A DNA stretch of 57,629 nt from Acanthaster planci. Lineage: Eukaryota; Echinodermata; Asteroidea; Valvatida; Acanthasteridae. Every line of letters starts with the position of its first letter. The stretch's first letter is position 1. The notes beneath the pieces are model-generated. The model made no database searches. It was not told the DNA's origin and worked only from the letters and a program-made list of their open reading frames with translations. Made by a program: the position numbers and the translations under genes. Location: NCBI RefSeq assembly GCF_001949145.1, contig NW_019091360.1, forward strand, positions 3,121,477 through 3,179,105, read 5' to 3'. This document shows, piece by piece, positions 33,583 to 45,565 of this stretch.

Positions 33583-33813
33583 AAAGACAGAGTGGCACCT
33601 ATGGAAAAGAAGTGTCGGTTGTGCCCCCTTTCAATACTTGTGATGGCCGAAGCAGACTCCGCCTGGCCCGACTGGGTCCCTATAGGCCCTACAGCCATCG
33701 CAGGGCACAAAAGCAACATGTTTGTGTGGCCGGCTTGTGAGTTCAGGGCTATGCTGTCTGGTTAATTTGTCTGCTTATCCACCACTTCCCTAGGATGTAT
33801 GATTGATGGTCTA

Positions 33814-33981
33814 CAGTTGAACCTCGTTAAGAAGAGGTTCTTGGGACTTTACAAATGACCTTGTTTTAAGAGGAACCTTTTATTATCAGGAGTGGAAAAA
33901 ACAACAACAAAGACCTAAACTTTTTCCTTGTTATGACAGGAACCTTGTATTAACAGTGCTCTTCTTATTGAAGTTTGACTG
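33814..33981. mobile_element. 168-bp pogo/Tigger-like MITE
   Basis: Left end CAGTTGAACCTCGTTAAGAA and right end, read inverted, CAGTCAAACTTCAATAAGAA; both are followed by a further GAG, 18 of the first 24 positions matching. Flanked by TA dinucleotides (33812-33813 and 33982-33983). TA target and CAGTnrAACyTC termini are the pogo/Tigger pattern. Confidence 0.75.
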
Positions 33982-35029
33982 TATTTATTACAGCGACTGT
34001 TGGATATAATTGGAAGCAAGGCCAGGCTGCACCTGACTTTTATTGACCAGTATTATTCGAATCATGAGTCCTGATGAGCAGAATCACGTACTGCTTAAGC
34101 TCCTAAAAATCCTGATCTATTTAGCAGTTATAGCAAAATCTTAAACCAATTTAAACAAGATATTTCAGTTGAGTAGTAAAATAAATGTAATCAACAGTTT
34201 TCATGAAGTGTTTGGAGAGTAGGCGGAGGGGTTTTGCCTTACTGCGCAGCTTCAATAGCTCAAGAGAAAAAGATGAAACCGGCCATTTTAGATGATCTCA
34301 AGTTTTTTATGTGCCGGGCAGAGCTAGAGCTGTGATGTTTTTGTCTGCACGTAGAGTTGGTCTATATATTATTTTGCACATGCTACAGAAAACTCAGTGG
34401 CAGATTGTAATCCTGTGCTTCGTTTTTTGTTTAAGTTCATTTTACAATTCAGTCGGGATTAATGGGAATTTCCTTTGCCCTCATTTAGGCCTACATGTAT
34501 TTTGACCTTGCAGAAACAAAACAAACTTCAGTTGTTGATGCTTAGATATTCTTCTTTTGTTGTCCTTTGGGAAGAGTTTTCCCTGATGTTTACTGATAAT
34601 GAATCCAAAAGTAATCTTCTTATGCTCTTTAATTTTTTTTATTTTATTATTTTTTTTCCAACCGCGGGTCGATCTGAGACCGTAGACGTGATGAATATTT
34701 TTAGCTGCCACAGCGCCCTCTTGTAGTATTTGCCGCAGAAAGCAATCGCCATTGTTCCTAGACGTCTCAGCGTTCATTCACATTCAATTTGTGCATGGGT
34801 TCCTGTTCTTTTTAGAGCACGCGCATAAAATTTGAAGTGAAAACGAAGAGCGTGCTCCATGTTGGTAAGTTTTCTTGGTACTAAAGTCTTATTTCTACGG
34901 CTTCAGTGTCCTAGAATTCAGCGTTATTTGATGTTTTTTCACTCTTGACTGATTAGTGTAGTGGTTAAATCAACTGTCGTGAGATGAAAGTGAGATGTTA
35001 GCATGGTTAGGGAAGTAAATATAGATGAT

Positions 35030-35114
35030 TGCACTACACCAAATACACGCCCACAGAAAACAGTGCAAAATCGGACCGAAATAGCGCTGCCTGTTGACTC
35101 GTGAAGAGGTTGGC
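35030..35114. repeat. dispersed repeat copy 2 (inverted relative to copy 1)
   Basis: Matches the reverse complement of 12713-12800 over its whole length at high identity; flanks do not match, so the repeated unit is about 85 bp. Confidence 0.8.
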
Positions 35115-35305
35115 TTAGGCCTACGTTTTTTCACTGGAAATTCAAAATTATGGCCAGAAGATCACTTTTCGTTTCAATTTCATGGGGGTTAGCCACAAAA
35201 ATATTTTTTTTATTCGTCTTTCAAGGAAGATACCTAAACAGCATTATAGTAAGTGCTCATTTTTCAATGTACCCGCCCACCTATCCAAAATAGGCCCGCA
35301 ATTTG

Positions 35306-35380
35306 TAGCCCCACTAGCGTGGCACAGATCACTACCGATAGGATAAATCGGGAGTGATCCGTGCCACACCAGTGGGGCTA
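35306..35380. mobile_element. 75-bp palindromic MITE with 9-bp target duplication
   Basis: Two 28-bp arms beginning TAGCCCCACT (25 of 28 matching) around a 19-bp loop; the whole element is a hairpin. Flanked by perfect 9-bp direct repeats CGCAATTTG (35297-35305 and 35381-35389). No coding capacity. Confidence 0.85.
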
Positions 35381-38316
35381 CGCAATTTGGGGCTTTTTGT
35401 GAAAGAAACACCCCGAACTGGAATTTTGGATTTATAGAAATATTTCTATGATACATCCTGATTATGACCAGTCTTATTGTAAAAATCCTGTGGGATCACA
35501 AAATATTAATGAGCTCACGTGCAGAAATAAAATGATTTGGTGAAATGCACCCTGACACAGCAGCTAACGTAACGGTAGACATTCTCGCTGTTGGGATGAC
35601 ATCGCTGAGTCTTGATTCTTCACTCTGATTGGTCAATTGGTGGCCATTCCATATCATATACCAAAAACTAAGGCTGAGTAAGGGAAAAAGTTCCAAATAT
35701 ACGGACACCCTAACTTTCCCTTAACCCTATTTCCTAGGGACCATTGAAATCCTGCATAACTTGTTTTAGTGACTAACTGTGGTTTAGTGATGCAGTTTGA
35801 GAGAAAAACAAGAAAAAAAAATATTCAATTGACGTATCTTGATTTCCCACCACTTTCTCTTTTATCTTTTTTTTATTTTTTCAAATTCAATTCAAGGTGA
35901 GGCGTGAAATTTTATCTTTCAAATAAATCATAATTAGCTTTGTTTTTAGTAATTGATCTAGGTACTATGAATAAAACTTCTCTAAGTGTATTTCTGAAAA
36001 AAATGACAAAAAATGCTGCCGAATCCAGGCTTGTTGTCGACAACGGAAATCTGAAAATGATATAAATGCACAGTGCTTTTTCAGGTGTCATATTTTTGAT
36101 AATGCCCTCAACACAATGTAGTTTGCAAAAGTTTATCAAAGTCGTCAATTAGTGTTCATATCATACGTCCAACACCGATGGTGAGCGCACAGTGATCATT
36201 TATCCATTTTCTTGACGATTTAAACTGAGGGTACATTTTTACGTTTAGTCTGTAAAGTAAAACTTTATGCTCTACTGACAATATTTCCAAATTCTCACAG
36301 GAAAAGCTTTCAATTCACACATACGGTCACTGCACACAAAGAAAAATGCCAAAGTGATAATTGATTATTGACAGTAATTTAATGGCAGTGCGTAATTTTG
36401 TGCAAGAGTTTTACAAGAAAGTTGGATGTGTAAATACCTGAATGCGTGAATTTAGGGTGTTCCACAATACCCTGTCATGGTTTGGCCCCTAATGTGGCAC
36501 AGTTGGATTTTTCACCAATATTGCCATACTAGAGAAATATTTGCTCCTCAAGTTTCACGAGAAGTGAAAAATCATCACACCCTGACTACATGTATGTGGT
36601 ACACTGCTCATCTTGCTGTTACAGTGGTAGATCAAACGATATGAAAGTTTTACCTAAAAAGATTCATTAAGGTGGGTTTTTTTTGCTTGTTCATCAGTAG
36701 AAAAGAAATTTTTAGGTACATGTAACAACAACTGAGGGTGGGATTTTTAAATGTTTAACAAAAAAAGTTTCAAATCCGTTTACAGATTTCTCCAACATTT
36801 AAACAAAACCGCCCCTTTTGAGGGTTTGACGTTCTGATTGACACAATCTGGCATTCATTTTTATGGTAAATGATGCCTGTTTTTACAGTCTGTTTTTTCC
36901 ATTTTGGCATCCGTGTACTTTAAAAAAAATTAGAATCTAAAACAATAAACATTGCTTTTTGTAAATGCCCCAATCTAATCATTACCTCAAAATGGTGCAC
37001 TCTTGACACCTGTTAATCTTCTGTGTCAATAATAATTTCTGCCATACTTATTGAAAGTATGTGCCACATGCCACACTGAGGTGAAATGTCCAATGCGCAT
37101 GCATAGTTTCCCTGTATGTAGCATGCCAAATGACCACACGGCCCAGTTCAAAGAAACCATCATCTCCGTAAATTTAACCAAACAAAGTCCAGTGCAAAGA
37201 GGGCTTTAGAAAGTGGGAAATATAACGTTTAAGTTGCAAAGTAGTCCTAGTTCGTGAATTCACGTCAGTTAGCATCCCAGTGCTCGATCCAGCATCTTCG
37301 CAGTAGAGTGGGTGCGGACGCGGTGGAAAATACTCAACTTTCATTTTTTTGTTGTTTCGATAATAATTAGTGACTTCCAAATGTTTTTTGGGTGTTTATT
37401 TCAAATGAGAGCTACAATTCTCTGTAATTTGATATCACATTTGAGGCAGCGATGCTTTACTGTTTGGAAGATATGACAAGGATGGCGCTTTTCAGCCATG
37501 CCCATTCCATTTGGCTCTGAATTGCTTGGTAATGCTCCCACATTTTATACAGCGCTTAATACCCTTGCCAATAACATGCACTTACAATAATAACTACATG
37601 TAAGGTTGGTACTTGGAATAAACATTTTCCAGTTACTGACTGTAGCAATTGAATGCTTGAAACTACATCTTATTGGATTCCTGGAAGTGGCTGTTCAGTT
37701 CAAACTGAGTTGTAGTATATCTTGCCCATAATCAAAACTAAGACAGGTCTCACCACCATACAACTTTATTTGGGCTGCAGACAATTCACCCCCACCCTCC
37801 CAAATCCTTTAAACTCCTTTTCTGCAAAGTGGAGGAATTTGGAGGACTCAGAGTGTATGGCAAAAGTGCTTGGTTGATTACAAAGGATGCCATATGTGAA
37901 GGTCGCGGATTAGACCTTGTGTTTGTTTTGCTTAGTCATGCATAAATTCAACCCGATATTTCTTTTGAATCAGCCGCACTGCTCTAGAATGCCATTCAGG
38001 ATTTGGAAGGATTGAGGCAGTAGGCGCACCTCCAAGTAACATTTTTTTTAAATTTTGGAGGATTGAGGGAGAATCCAGTTTTTTCACCCCAAAAATTGAA
38101 GGATTGTGGAGCATTTAGGAGGGTCCCCAGCAAAAAGCGCCTGGGGTTAGGGTTAATAAGTAAAATGGAGAGGTATTGTGGAAGGTGCTGTGCTGCCCGG
38201 TGCCCCTCAGGGACATGATGACTGTGAATCCCAACTTTACGATAGCTTAACTTTTCCTCCTTCAGATTGATGATAATAAAGCAAGATCTCATTCAGCATA
38301 TGGTCTACATTTCCAG

Positions 38317-40071
38317 TCAGTGATGCTTGGCCTGTACGGACTCCTACCGAAGAGATTCTATCTCCACTTACAGAGTTCTTGGATGCTATCAGAGAGTAAG
38401 ATCTTTTTTTCATTCTTTAAACAGTTCATTCAATTTTTCAAGAGGTTTGGACTAGTTGAAGGCATGTTCTTGACTGTTAGCTACATGTAGGGGTCCCACC
38501 TGACAGATTTGCAAGTCCTCGACACCTCCAGGAGTTGATGATGTGTGACAGTGCGCCTCCAGCCAAGCACTCCTGGTTCTCCTCCCCATGAGCATGGCCA
38601 GTATCAGGCACAGTTGTATTGCGGAATTAAGAGTGCAAATGCTGCTCTTATGAACACATTGGGTTCCAAATCCACACAAAAGTTGGGTATGGTGGTTATT
38701 TAGTATAATGCCATTTAAGTTGTGACAAAGAGCAGAGATGCTGTCGCGGTAATGTTTCCAGTCCTACCAACAGACCCACACTTGATCTTGTTTCACGTTT
38801 TCCCAGTCAAGTATGGGGGAGGATGGGGGCATGTGCCCTCCTCCAGCAGATGCCCACACACCCTGGTGACCCCCCCACCCATTGGAAATCTCCATTGAGT
38901 TTAAATAGCTGTGCAGCTACGGCTTATTTTCTTGTGGTGCCCCCTTGAAAAAATGTGTACACCCCCGGGTTCCCCCCTCCCCCCATCGGAACTTGACCCT
39001 TTGTTACGCCACTGGCTCGGTCACTGACAGCTTTGTGTTGACATGTTGACATTATTCCGACATTATTCTGGCAGCTTTGCATCTTTGTTCCCGAGCACAA
39101 ACAATGCTACTGTCAAAATTGTTGTGAAAATGAAGTTTTGAAAATATGATCCTGCAAAATATTTGAAATTGAATAAGAGAAGGGTTGCTCTTTCCAAATA
39201 TTGCAAAACCCCCAAATTGACCTCCAGTTCATTATGACTTTGAACCCTCAAAGGAAAGAGCGGGATGCGACTTTACTCTCGGGTTGTTGTGACGTGCCAA
39301 AGCTCATTCGATGACCGACATGTATTTTGTAAGCAATTACATTGAAATGTAGCACCTGTAAGAGACGGATTATGCAAAAGTTTTGGATCATTTGTGGCAC
39401 TACGACAAATATCTAATGCCTTTTGATCATTTTTGTTGCTTGTGGAAAATGTCTTTTTCATCGAACAAAAGCTTGCTGCTTTCAGCTAACGTGCAGAGCA
39501 CATGTGTGGTGGCTGGTACATGTACATGTACATGTATGATGTACATGTACACAGGTACCGCAGATCCAGAACCAAATTAAGCTATGTGATGCCTACAATC
39601 TTATCAACTTGTGCCAAATCTACTGAAATTAGCCAATTCAAGATGATTGCGGTAGGGCAAAGTTCAACTGAATCACATTTTCCGGTATTTTCCGACTTCA
39701 TGAAGAGACAACATTGTCTTCCGTAGGCATACCGGTAGCATTAGCAACCAAGGGCAAACTTTGTTTTACATGTTTGAGACTCTGAGACAAAGCTGACTCC
39801 AGAATTGTATGTAAATGTAACAGTTTTACACCTGACATGCACTATGGCCAAAATCTGAACTGTGTTGTCGTCTTCATGAAGAGACAAAAGTGATACAAAT
39901 TTTATCACTTTCATGAACAGACAAAAGTGTTTGTTTACAAAATAAACAAATTAAATTAATTTCTGTGAAACTTATTTTGTAGTTTTGTGTCATTTAATAT
40001 CCATTCTTTCAGGAAGTACAATGTTGCATTGGTTTTAGTCAAAGGAACGCTAAAATCCTGGAGAAACTAGT
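38317..40071 (+). CDS. candidate two-exon 3' end of an unidentified gene
   Basis: Exon a 38317-38395: acceptor CATTTCCAG, donor AGA|GTAAGA; reads SDAWPVRTPTEEILSPLTEF and then LDAIRE. Exon b 40014-40071: acceptor TTCTTTCAGG, completing the codon and reading KYNVALVLVKGTLKSWRN then TAG. The phase-2 join is exact if the acceptor is placed at CAG|G and its last G supplies the codon. Composition is protein-like, but no family is recognised, no upstream exon with matching phase was found, and exon b is also open in another frame. Treat as a hypothesis. Confidence 0.25.
38804..39014. mobile_element. hAT-type MITE, second copy
   Basis: The right end GTTACGCCACTG is the inverted CAGTGGCGTAAC terminus; the interior has G-rich then C-rich stretches (GGATGGGGGCATGTGCCC, ACCCCCGGGTTCCCCCCTCC) very like the copy at 24983-25200. 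The left end (CAGTCAAGTATGGGGG) is diverged and no clear target duplication remains. Confidence 0.65.
39517..39551. repeat. TACATG microsatellite
   Basis: Just over three perfect TACATG units, then TGATGTACATGTACA. Part of a window-wide excess of this palindromic word. Confidence 0.85.
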
Positions 40072-43000
40072 GTTTGAAAAAGAGACCATCAACTTCAAAT
40101 GCAATTTTCTGGACAACTTGTTTTTAAACTCAGGTGAGACTTTCGTCTCTTCATGAAAACAGTGATTTTATGCAGGTTGGAGAGTAGAACATGGCGATGG
40201 TCGTTATGATGTTCATGGTATCTTGTACATGTATGTTCAGAGGGTGTGTTGAGATACATGTATGTACCTGTGTAGTGGATTCCAATCAGTGGCGGCAAAG
40301 TTGGGGGGGGGGGAGAGTGGTCCCCTGCCCTCACCCCTCCGCTGCCAGTGATTCCAATCATCCCACGATGAAGCAGTTTCTGAACCTCCAGATAGATTTT
40401 TGGACCAATTTCCTGATTTTTGTGAATCAGACAGGTCAGATTTGGAAATGAGAGCACTAAATGCAGTGCACCTTTCGATTGAGTGATATTGCTTGGATAT
40501 ATGCACCATTCAAAAATGAGTTGTAAATGGATAGGTGTAGATGCCGGTAAGAGGCAGAATTGAAATTGAATCAGAGAAATGCCATCATCTAGTTATATCT
40601 GCATAGGGAATCCCTTGACACCTTGATCATTAGAGACACTCGTTAAAAGCAGTACTGCGGTGCTTAAAATTTGTCGTAAGTTGGTTTGCGATGCAAACTG
40701 TATGTACATGCGAAAGAGCAGGGCTGTGAAAATTTAGCAGGGCGGCGTACTCCTAAAACTCCATCCATAGAAGGCTGACCCAACCGCTGAAAACCTTGAC
40801 TCGTTAAATTCAAGCTTAAAGTTTAAATTAATTGCCTGCATGTCATCAAACTTGTCCACCTGTTACTTAAAGATAATGTAGAGCTTCATCAGATCCATCA
40901 GAATTTACAATGAACTGAGTCATCATCGTAGAATTGAATGGCCATCAGGCAGCATTGTTCATGGGGAGATAAATTATGGAGGAAGGGGGCAAAAACTATG
41001 ATGGTGGTACCCTCTTAAAAAGTTTGGACTACTGCCCCCTTTAAATCCTGTCAGGTTGAAATTACAAGTTTAAAGTGAAATCGTCAGTTTTTCATGAGGA
41101 AACATGCTATTTGCTTACCGGTAATCTCCCCTAGATGAAGAAAGATGCACCAGACTATTGGCAGACTTATGAATAATCCGCAGTCATCCATTCCTGAAAC
41201 TGGAATGTACCCCAGTAGCGAAATCAACTCTTACATTCAGATTCAAATATGTGTCCATTCAACAGCTTTACAAAGTTAGTGAAATGTGCAAAGTTCACTT
41301 TCCTTCACCCAAAACACAATATTACAAATTCAAAAACTTCAGTTACTTAAAACCATAGAGCTACAGTATATTAAATGACTAGAGTGCTAACTTCTCATTC
41401 TCCGGGTGGAGAAAAGTTGACGCCGTCCTGGGCGCATACATTTTGACTCCCTGTGCGTGTTTGTAGAGCATTCAAAATCAGACAAATGAATATAAACTCT
41501 AAATGTAATGCACATTGGGTAACAATAAAATCCAGATGAAATCCACTGTCAAATTTATACATGTATGCAGCGCACATGCGTGTGTGTTTGTGCTGTTTAC
41601 GCAGAGCTAACATTTACATGTAGGTTTTTTGCGTATTGACTTTTTTAATGCATTGCTTGCAGATATGTGACCCGGTATGTCGTAATCAGGAATAAGTCGC
41701 TGAGGCCGTTTGACATAATGGCCAATTAACGTGGGGATGTGGGTAAATGTTGGAAAAATTGATGTAGCAGTGTCTGCATATTTTGGAAGTGTAGGTGTGA
41801 AAGGTTACCATCAACACACTTGTAATGTGTACCATTTGAAAGCTTATGAAGTTCTCTTTCTGACTGTGTACATATCTCAAAAAGTCAATTTGAGACTTAT
41901 TCCTGACATCGATGTGCTGGGTCACATACACAGACATGGACACATAATTGTACGAAAGCCGTACAAAATGGTCAAGTTTTCAACGAATGTCAAGTACATG
42001 TACATTTCGGTTTGTGCACAGACATGGATGAGCTCAGCACAGATCTCTGTACGTACATGTACATGAGTCAGCGCTCTAGTTTATACAGTGTACATGTATG
42101 CACATTAACGCTGTGCTTGAAACATGTTTGGTTAGACTGTCCATGGAGCTTTGATGACCCAAAAAAATTGTGGTTGGCTATTTATTGAGTACTGTACTTG
42201 TAAGGCCAAGCAAAAGATATTTAGAAAATGTCAGTAGGCATCTTCTTCTTGTTGATATTTTCTACTCTTCCTGAGACCATGTGCTCAAAGTTTTACTCTT
42301 CATTAAAGTTTGCATACACAGACACGTAGTTTGAAAGATCGAGGGCCCCTGAAGTTACTTCCTTTGTTGTAAGTTGAAATGCGTTGGAAGTGATAGGAAA
42401 ACACAGCCTGGTGGCCTCCATCTTACATGTACAACCTCTTATGGAGAAAGCTCTCCCCTCAGAACCTTGAAGTATCAGTACACGTGTGTAGTCTCGCACA
42501 TGTACCGACAGTGTGTAAATTAGAGGGTTAAAATGAAGTTAAATGCTGTCATCAAACATTTTTAGCCAGCAGGTGCATACATGTACATGTACATACAACC
42601 TAAGGTCAAGCCAGAAATTTGCCATGTTCATGATCTGCCCCAAGTTTAGGTCATATTTACCTTCATAAATGACATCGGGCGAAAGTTTTACTTTGGGTAA
42701 ACCCAACAGTCTGGCCCCTTCTCTATTTAAAGGCAATTTGAGCATGCGGCCTTTCACCACCGGTGGTCACCCTTTTTGAATCATGTTGTACTTTGAAAGA
42801 GACGTGCGGAATCAAGTTCAACAAAAAATCCAACCCGTCTATGCTGTAATGCAGCTGTAATGCCGGCACCATGACGCAACCTCTTCCTCCTGGCGGTATC
42901 GGCTGGGACGAGGTTTGGGGATGGAGTGCACTGAACACCAGTCTCTTATCACCTGTGAGAAAAAGGCGTTTGTCTAGATCTCTTCTGGGTCTGTCTTGGC

Positions 43001-43120
43001 TTTCTCTGTTACTCTCTCTTCTTGGTGGAGTTGGGCTTTGCGGTTTGGTGTCCGCCTCCTTCCCCTGGTAAATCTCTTCTAAGGCTTGTGTCTGACCTTC
43101 CTAACAATGAAGGTGATCTG
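40072..43120. other. intergenic, no gene seen
   Basis: Contains the miniature hAT copy at 40287-40350 and further TACATG runs (about 42,000 and 42,578-42,594). A - strand frame at 42938-42723 may be debris of the adjoining virus-like element. No other coding evidence. Confidence 0.4.
40287..40350. mobile_element. 64-bp miniature hAT-type element with perfect 8-bp target duplication
   Basis: Begins CAGTGGCGGC and ends CCGCTGCCAGTG, with G-run then C-rich interior. Perfect 8-bp direct repeats ATTCCAAT flank it (40279-40286 and 40351-40358). Appears to be a heavily internally deleted relative of the copies at 24983 and 38804. Confidence 0.82.
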
Positions 43121-43145
43121 ATTTGTTTGCGATTAATCTCGCTAA

Positions 43146-43549
43146 CTAAACATGCTCAAGTGTCCTCTGTTTGTTTTGATCTAACCGCGCTTCTAACGCT
43201 TCAACTTCTTGATTCAGCTGCTCAATTTGTGCAACTCTGGTTGTGAGCACTTCTCCTAAAGTACCTTGTTGTTCATTTGCTTTTAACAGCGATTTTCTTA
43301 GTTCTTTGTAGCACTTCTGGATCTGGTTCTATTTCCCTTCTATGCTCTCTTGCTATTTCTATTTCAGTGGGTCTACTGTCTGAGTTGGCATGCCACTCCA
43401 TTTTAGTGGTGTAGGTAATGTTAAAATATCCAGCATGAAACACCACTTTTTGTAATGCAAATGGCTTTGTCACCTTGCAAGTTGTCGATGACATCTCACA
43501 ATTTAAACGTCTGCTTGTTTTCAGTGAAGTAAAAAGTGTGCGTCTTCAT
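43146..43549 (-). pseudogene. coiled-coil structural-protein remnant of the virus-like element
   Basis: Begins at an ATG (43549) with MKTHTFYFTENKQTF, followed by a TGA/frameshift. A 73-codon frame from 43494 (VVFHAGYFNITYTTKMEWHA) follows, then another frameshift into a heptad-rich tail (VAQIEQLNQEVEALEARL) ending at TAG 43146-43148. A beta-rich head plus coiled-coil tail, downstream of the capsid gene, suggests a minor capsid or fibre-like protein; that role is inference. Confidence 0.4.
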
Positions 43550-43989
43550 AATTGTTGCAGTATTTTTTTTTAAAATCAAAATAAAAAATTAAATTCACAA
43601 ACTTTTTGGCATTTTTAAGTTTCAAGTTTTTTGTTGAGTTTATTAAAAAGTTGTGGGAACCAACTTTAGTCACTTGGCGATTGTCGTAAACAAGGACAAC
43701 TTTGGGGGGGGTGAGGTTCCCAACTTCAGCTTATAAACTCCCATGCATAACAACTCATGAAGCTGTAAACTGTTGGATTAGAGATCCTTTGGCGTTTTCT
43801 CAGAATCAATTTAATTTTACAGAATACTGTGCATCGATGGCTTTTAGGGTTGGTTGAGATCTTCTCAAGGAAAAAGTCCTTAAGTATCGGTCCCGTTTCA
43901 ATTTCACTTGTACTGTACCGTTTGAAAAATTTTGTATAATATGGTCGCTCCCATACCAGGCGATGACGTATCTGACCCGTTAAACAATA

Positions 43990-45020
43990 ATCAATAATAT
44001 TCTTCCTGAGTCATTCATAACATGATACTGCCCAAGTCTCTGATGCGTCTTCCCCATCCATGGGCTGTGTTGTCATAGGCGCTTCTAAAATCAAGCCACA
44101 AACTGTACTTTTGTTTCAAGTAATCGACCATATCGACACTCGTCACTCACTCACTACAGCCCGACCAGATTCTGTGTCCAAATCTCCGAAAAACTTGTTA
44201 ATTTCATTTCAGGTGTTGGTACTCTTACGTGCCTTGTGAATAAAGTTAGTTGGGTTTACCTTCTACCGTTACTACAGTTTTTGTAATGTGGGGGTCATAA
44301 AATATTTGAGGGTTTGTAACTGTGGGATCTTTAAACAAAAACAGCAGCCCTTTGAGACTCTCAGTGGGTTGGTTTATTACAACGTTCCACAGGGTATCCA
44401 ACTTGTTGATAGAGCGAGTTTCTAAGTTAGGCACCTGATCAAATAATACACTGGACCTTGGTGTTTGTTTCTAATGATTAATGAGTTTGCAGGTGGTCAC
44501 TACTCTATATTCTAGGGCTAGGTCCGAGATTGCATATTGAGCAGAGGTGTCTGCAGACTTGATGACTGTATTGTGATGGTTAAAAGTGAGCTCGTACATG
44601 TAAGTCAACGGTTGCTTCAGGGTCGAAGGCAAAAACGGCATGTGGTCAGTTAAAAGTTGATGTCCAGAGGAATTGCGTATCAGTTACCAAAAGCGTCTGC
44701 AATGGCTTTATCTTTTCCATCGTTGGACGTTCAGCTCCTGAACCAAGTTGCGAGGCAGGTTGTTGTAAATAATTCTATTGTGGTCCAATCCCCCGTCTAG
44801 CTTTAGCTTGAAAACGAGTTTGGCTCTACCCGGAATAATCATGCCATCTATCCCCGACAGAGGTCACTTGACGATTAGTTTTTGATTTTGACCCAAGGCT
44901 ATGGTGCTCGGGTTGTGAGTAATGACTACTTCACGCCTTTTGCCTTTGATGGCTCTGGGAACTCTGAGATAACAGTTTGGGTTGAGCTTCTTGCCGTAGT
45001 TTGTAATTGTTGCGGTTGTT
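43990..45020 (-). pseudogene. capsid-like (hexon/major capsid type) pseudogene of the virus-like element
   Basis: Coding traces in order on the - strand: YGKKLNPNCYLRVPRAI near 45,000; IIPGRAKLVFKLKLDGG near 44,830 and NNLPRNLVQELNV near 44,760; RSINKLDTLW then PTESLKGLLFLF near 44,350-44,420; LWLDFRSAYDNTAHG near 44,080. This succession resembles the large capsid-type protein carried by invertebrate Polinton-like elements. It is broken by several stops and frame changes and has no clear ATG. The assignment rests on remembered family pattern. Confidence 0.55.
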
Positions 45021-45063
45021 TTGTTTTAAGTAAAAAAAGATTCGGTTTTAAGTAAAAGAAGAT

Positions 45064-45565
45064 ATGGTGAGTGTTTTAATGATGGTCAGTGGGGCTGTTG
45101 TCAACGCCCTGGTATTTATGGGGTCTAATTTTTTGTTTAGCAGCCTTTCAAAACGACAGGTTGAAGCGTTTAACAAGGAAAAGACCAGGTTGATAAATGC
45201 AGTTCCCGTTGAAGCTATCAAGCTAGATCAACAGTTGCCACAGTTGCCATCAGCTCTGCAGAGAGCCTGCAAAAAAAAACCCCAGAGGGCCTCACGGCTT
45301 TGCCCAATGATGCTTTAGTTCGTTATTTATATTACCAGGGTGAGCAAGAGGGCGGCACAGTCAGGAGAGCTACCGATCCAATCAGAAGCATTGACATGTA
45401 CCAAATCGAAAAAAGGACCCTCCTAGTTTAAACAAGTCAACGGTAAAAAAGTAACTGCAGGTCCTATGCTGTGTTATTTTTTTAGATGGCCCTACAAAGT
45501 CGTTTGTGCAAGAAGAGCTGTAAGTGGTACCCGAAGACACGGAAACATTCAACGTTAAACCGTAG
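45064..45565 (+). pseudogene. small membrane-anchored protein remnant of the virus-like element
   Basis: Starts with ATG at 45064; the N-terminus has a hydrophobic segment (MMVSGAVVNALVFMGSNFLF) followed by a charged helix. After a frameshift near a poly-A run (about 45,270) the frame continues with SIDMYQIEKRTLL, then after stops DGPTKSFVQEEL and VVPEDTETF near 45,485-45,550. It lies on the opposite strand to its neighbours, about 45 bp from the start of the capsid-like gene (divergent), and converges on the polymerase 3' end. Similar proteins occur in invertebrate Polinton-like elements; function unknown. Confidence 0.5.

Larger units (their letters stand above)
33040..38316. other. intergenic, several small elements, no firm gene
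   Basis: Holds a 29-bp duplication, a pogo-like MITE, a dispersed repeat and a palindromic MITE (listed separately). A TTG|GTAAGT donor-like site just after an ATG at about 34,858 could be a first exon but has no supporting partner. Scattered 60-100 codon frames are not convincing. Confidence 0.4.

Noticed and set aside
37174-37380. Possible exon on either strand near 37.2-37.4 kb
   Set aside because: Open both ways for about 35-68 codons, but without a consistent acceptor/donor pair or a phase partner.
26438-38158. GGGTTAGGGTTAA words at about 26,441 and 38,145 as telomere-like sequence
   Set aside because: Only one or two TTAGGG units each, inside ordinary intron and spacer DNA.
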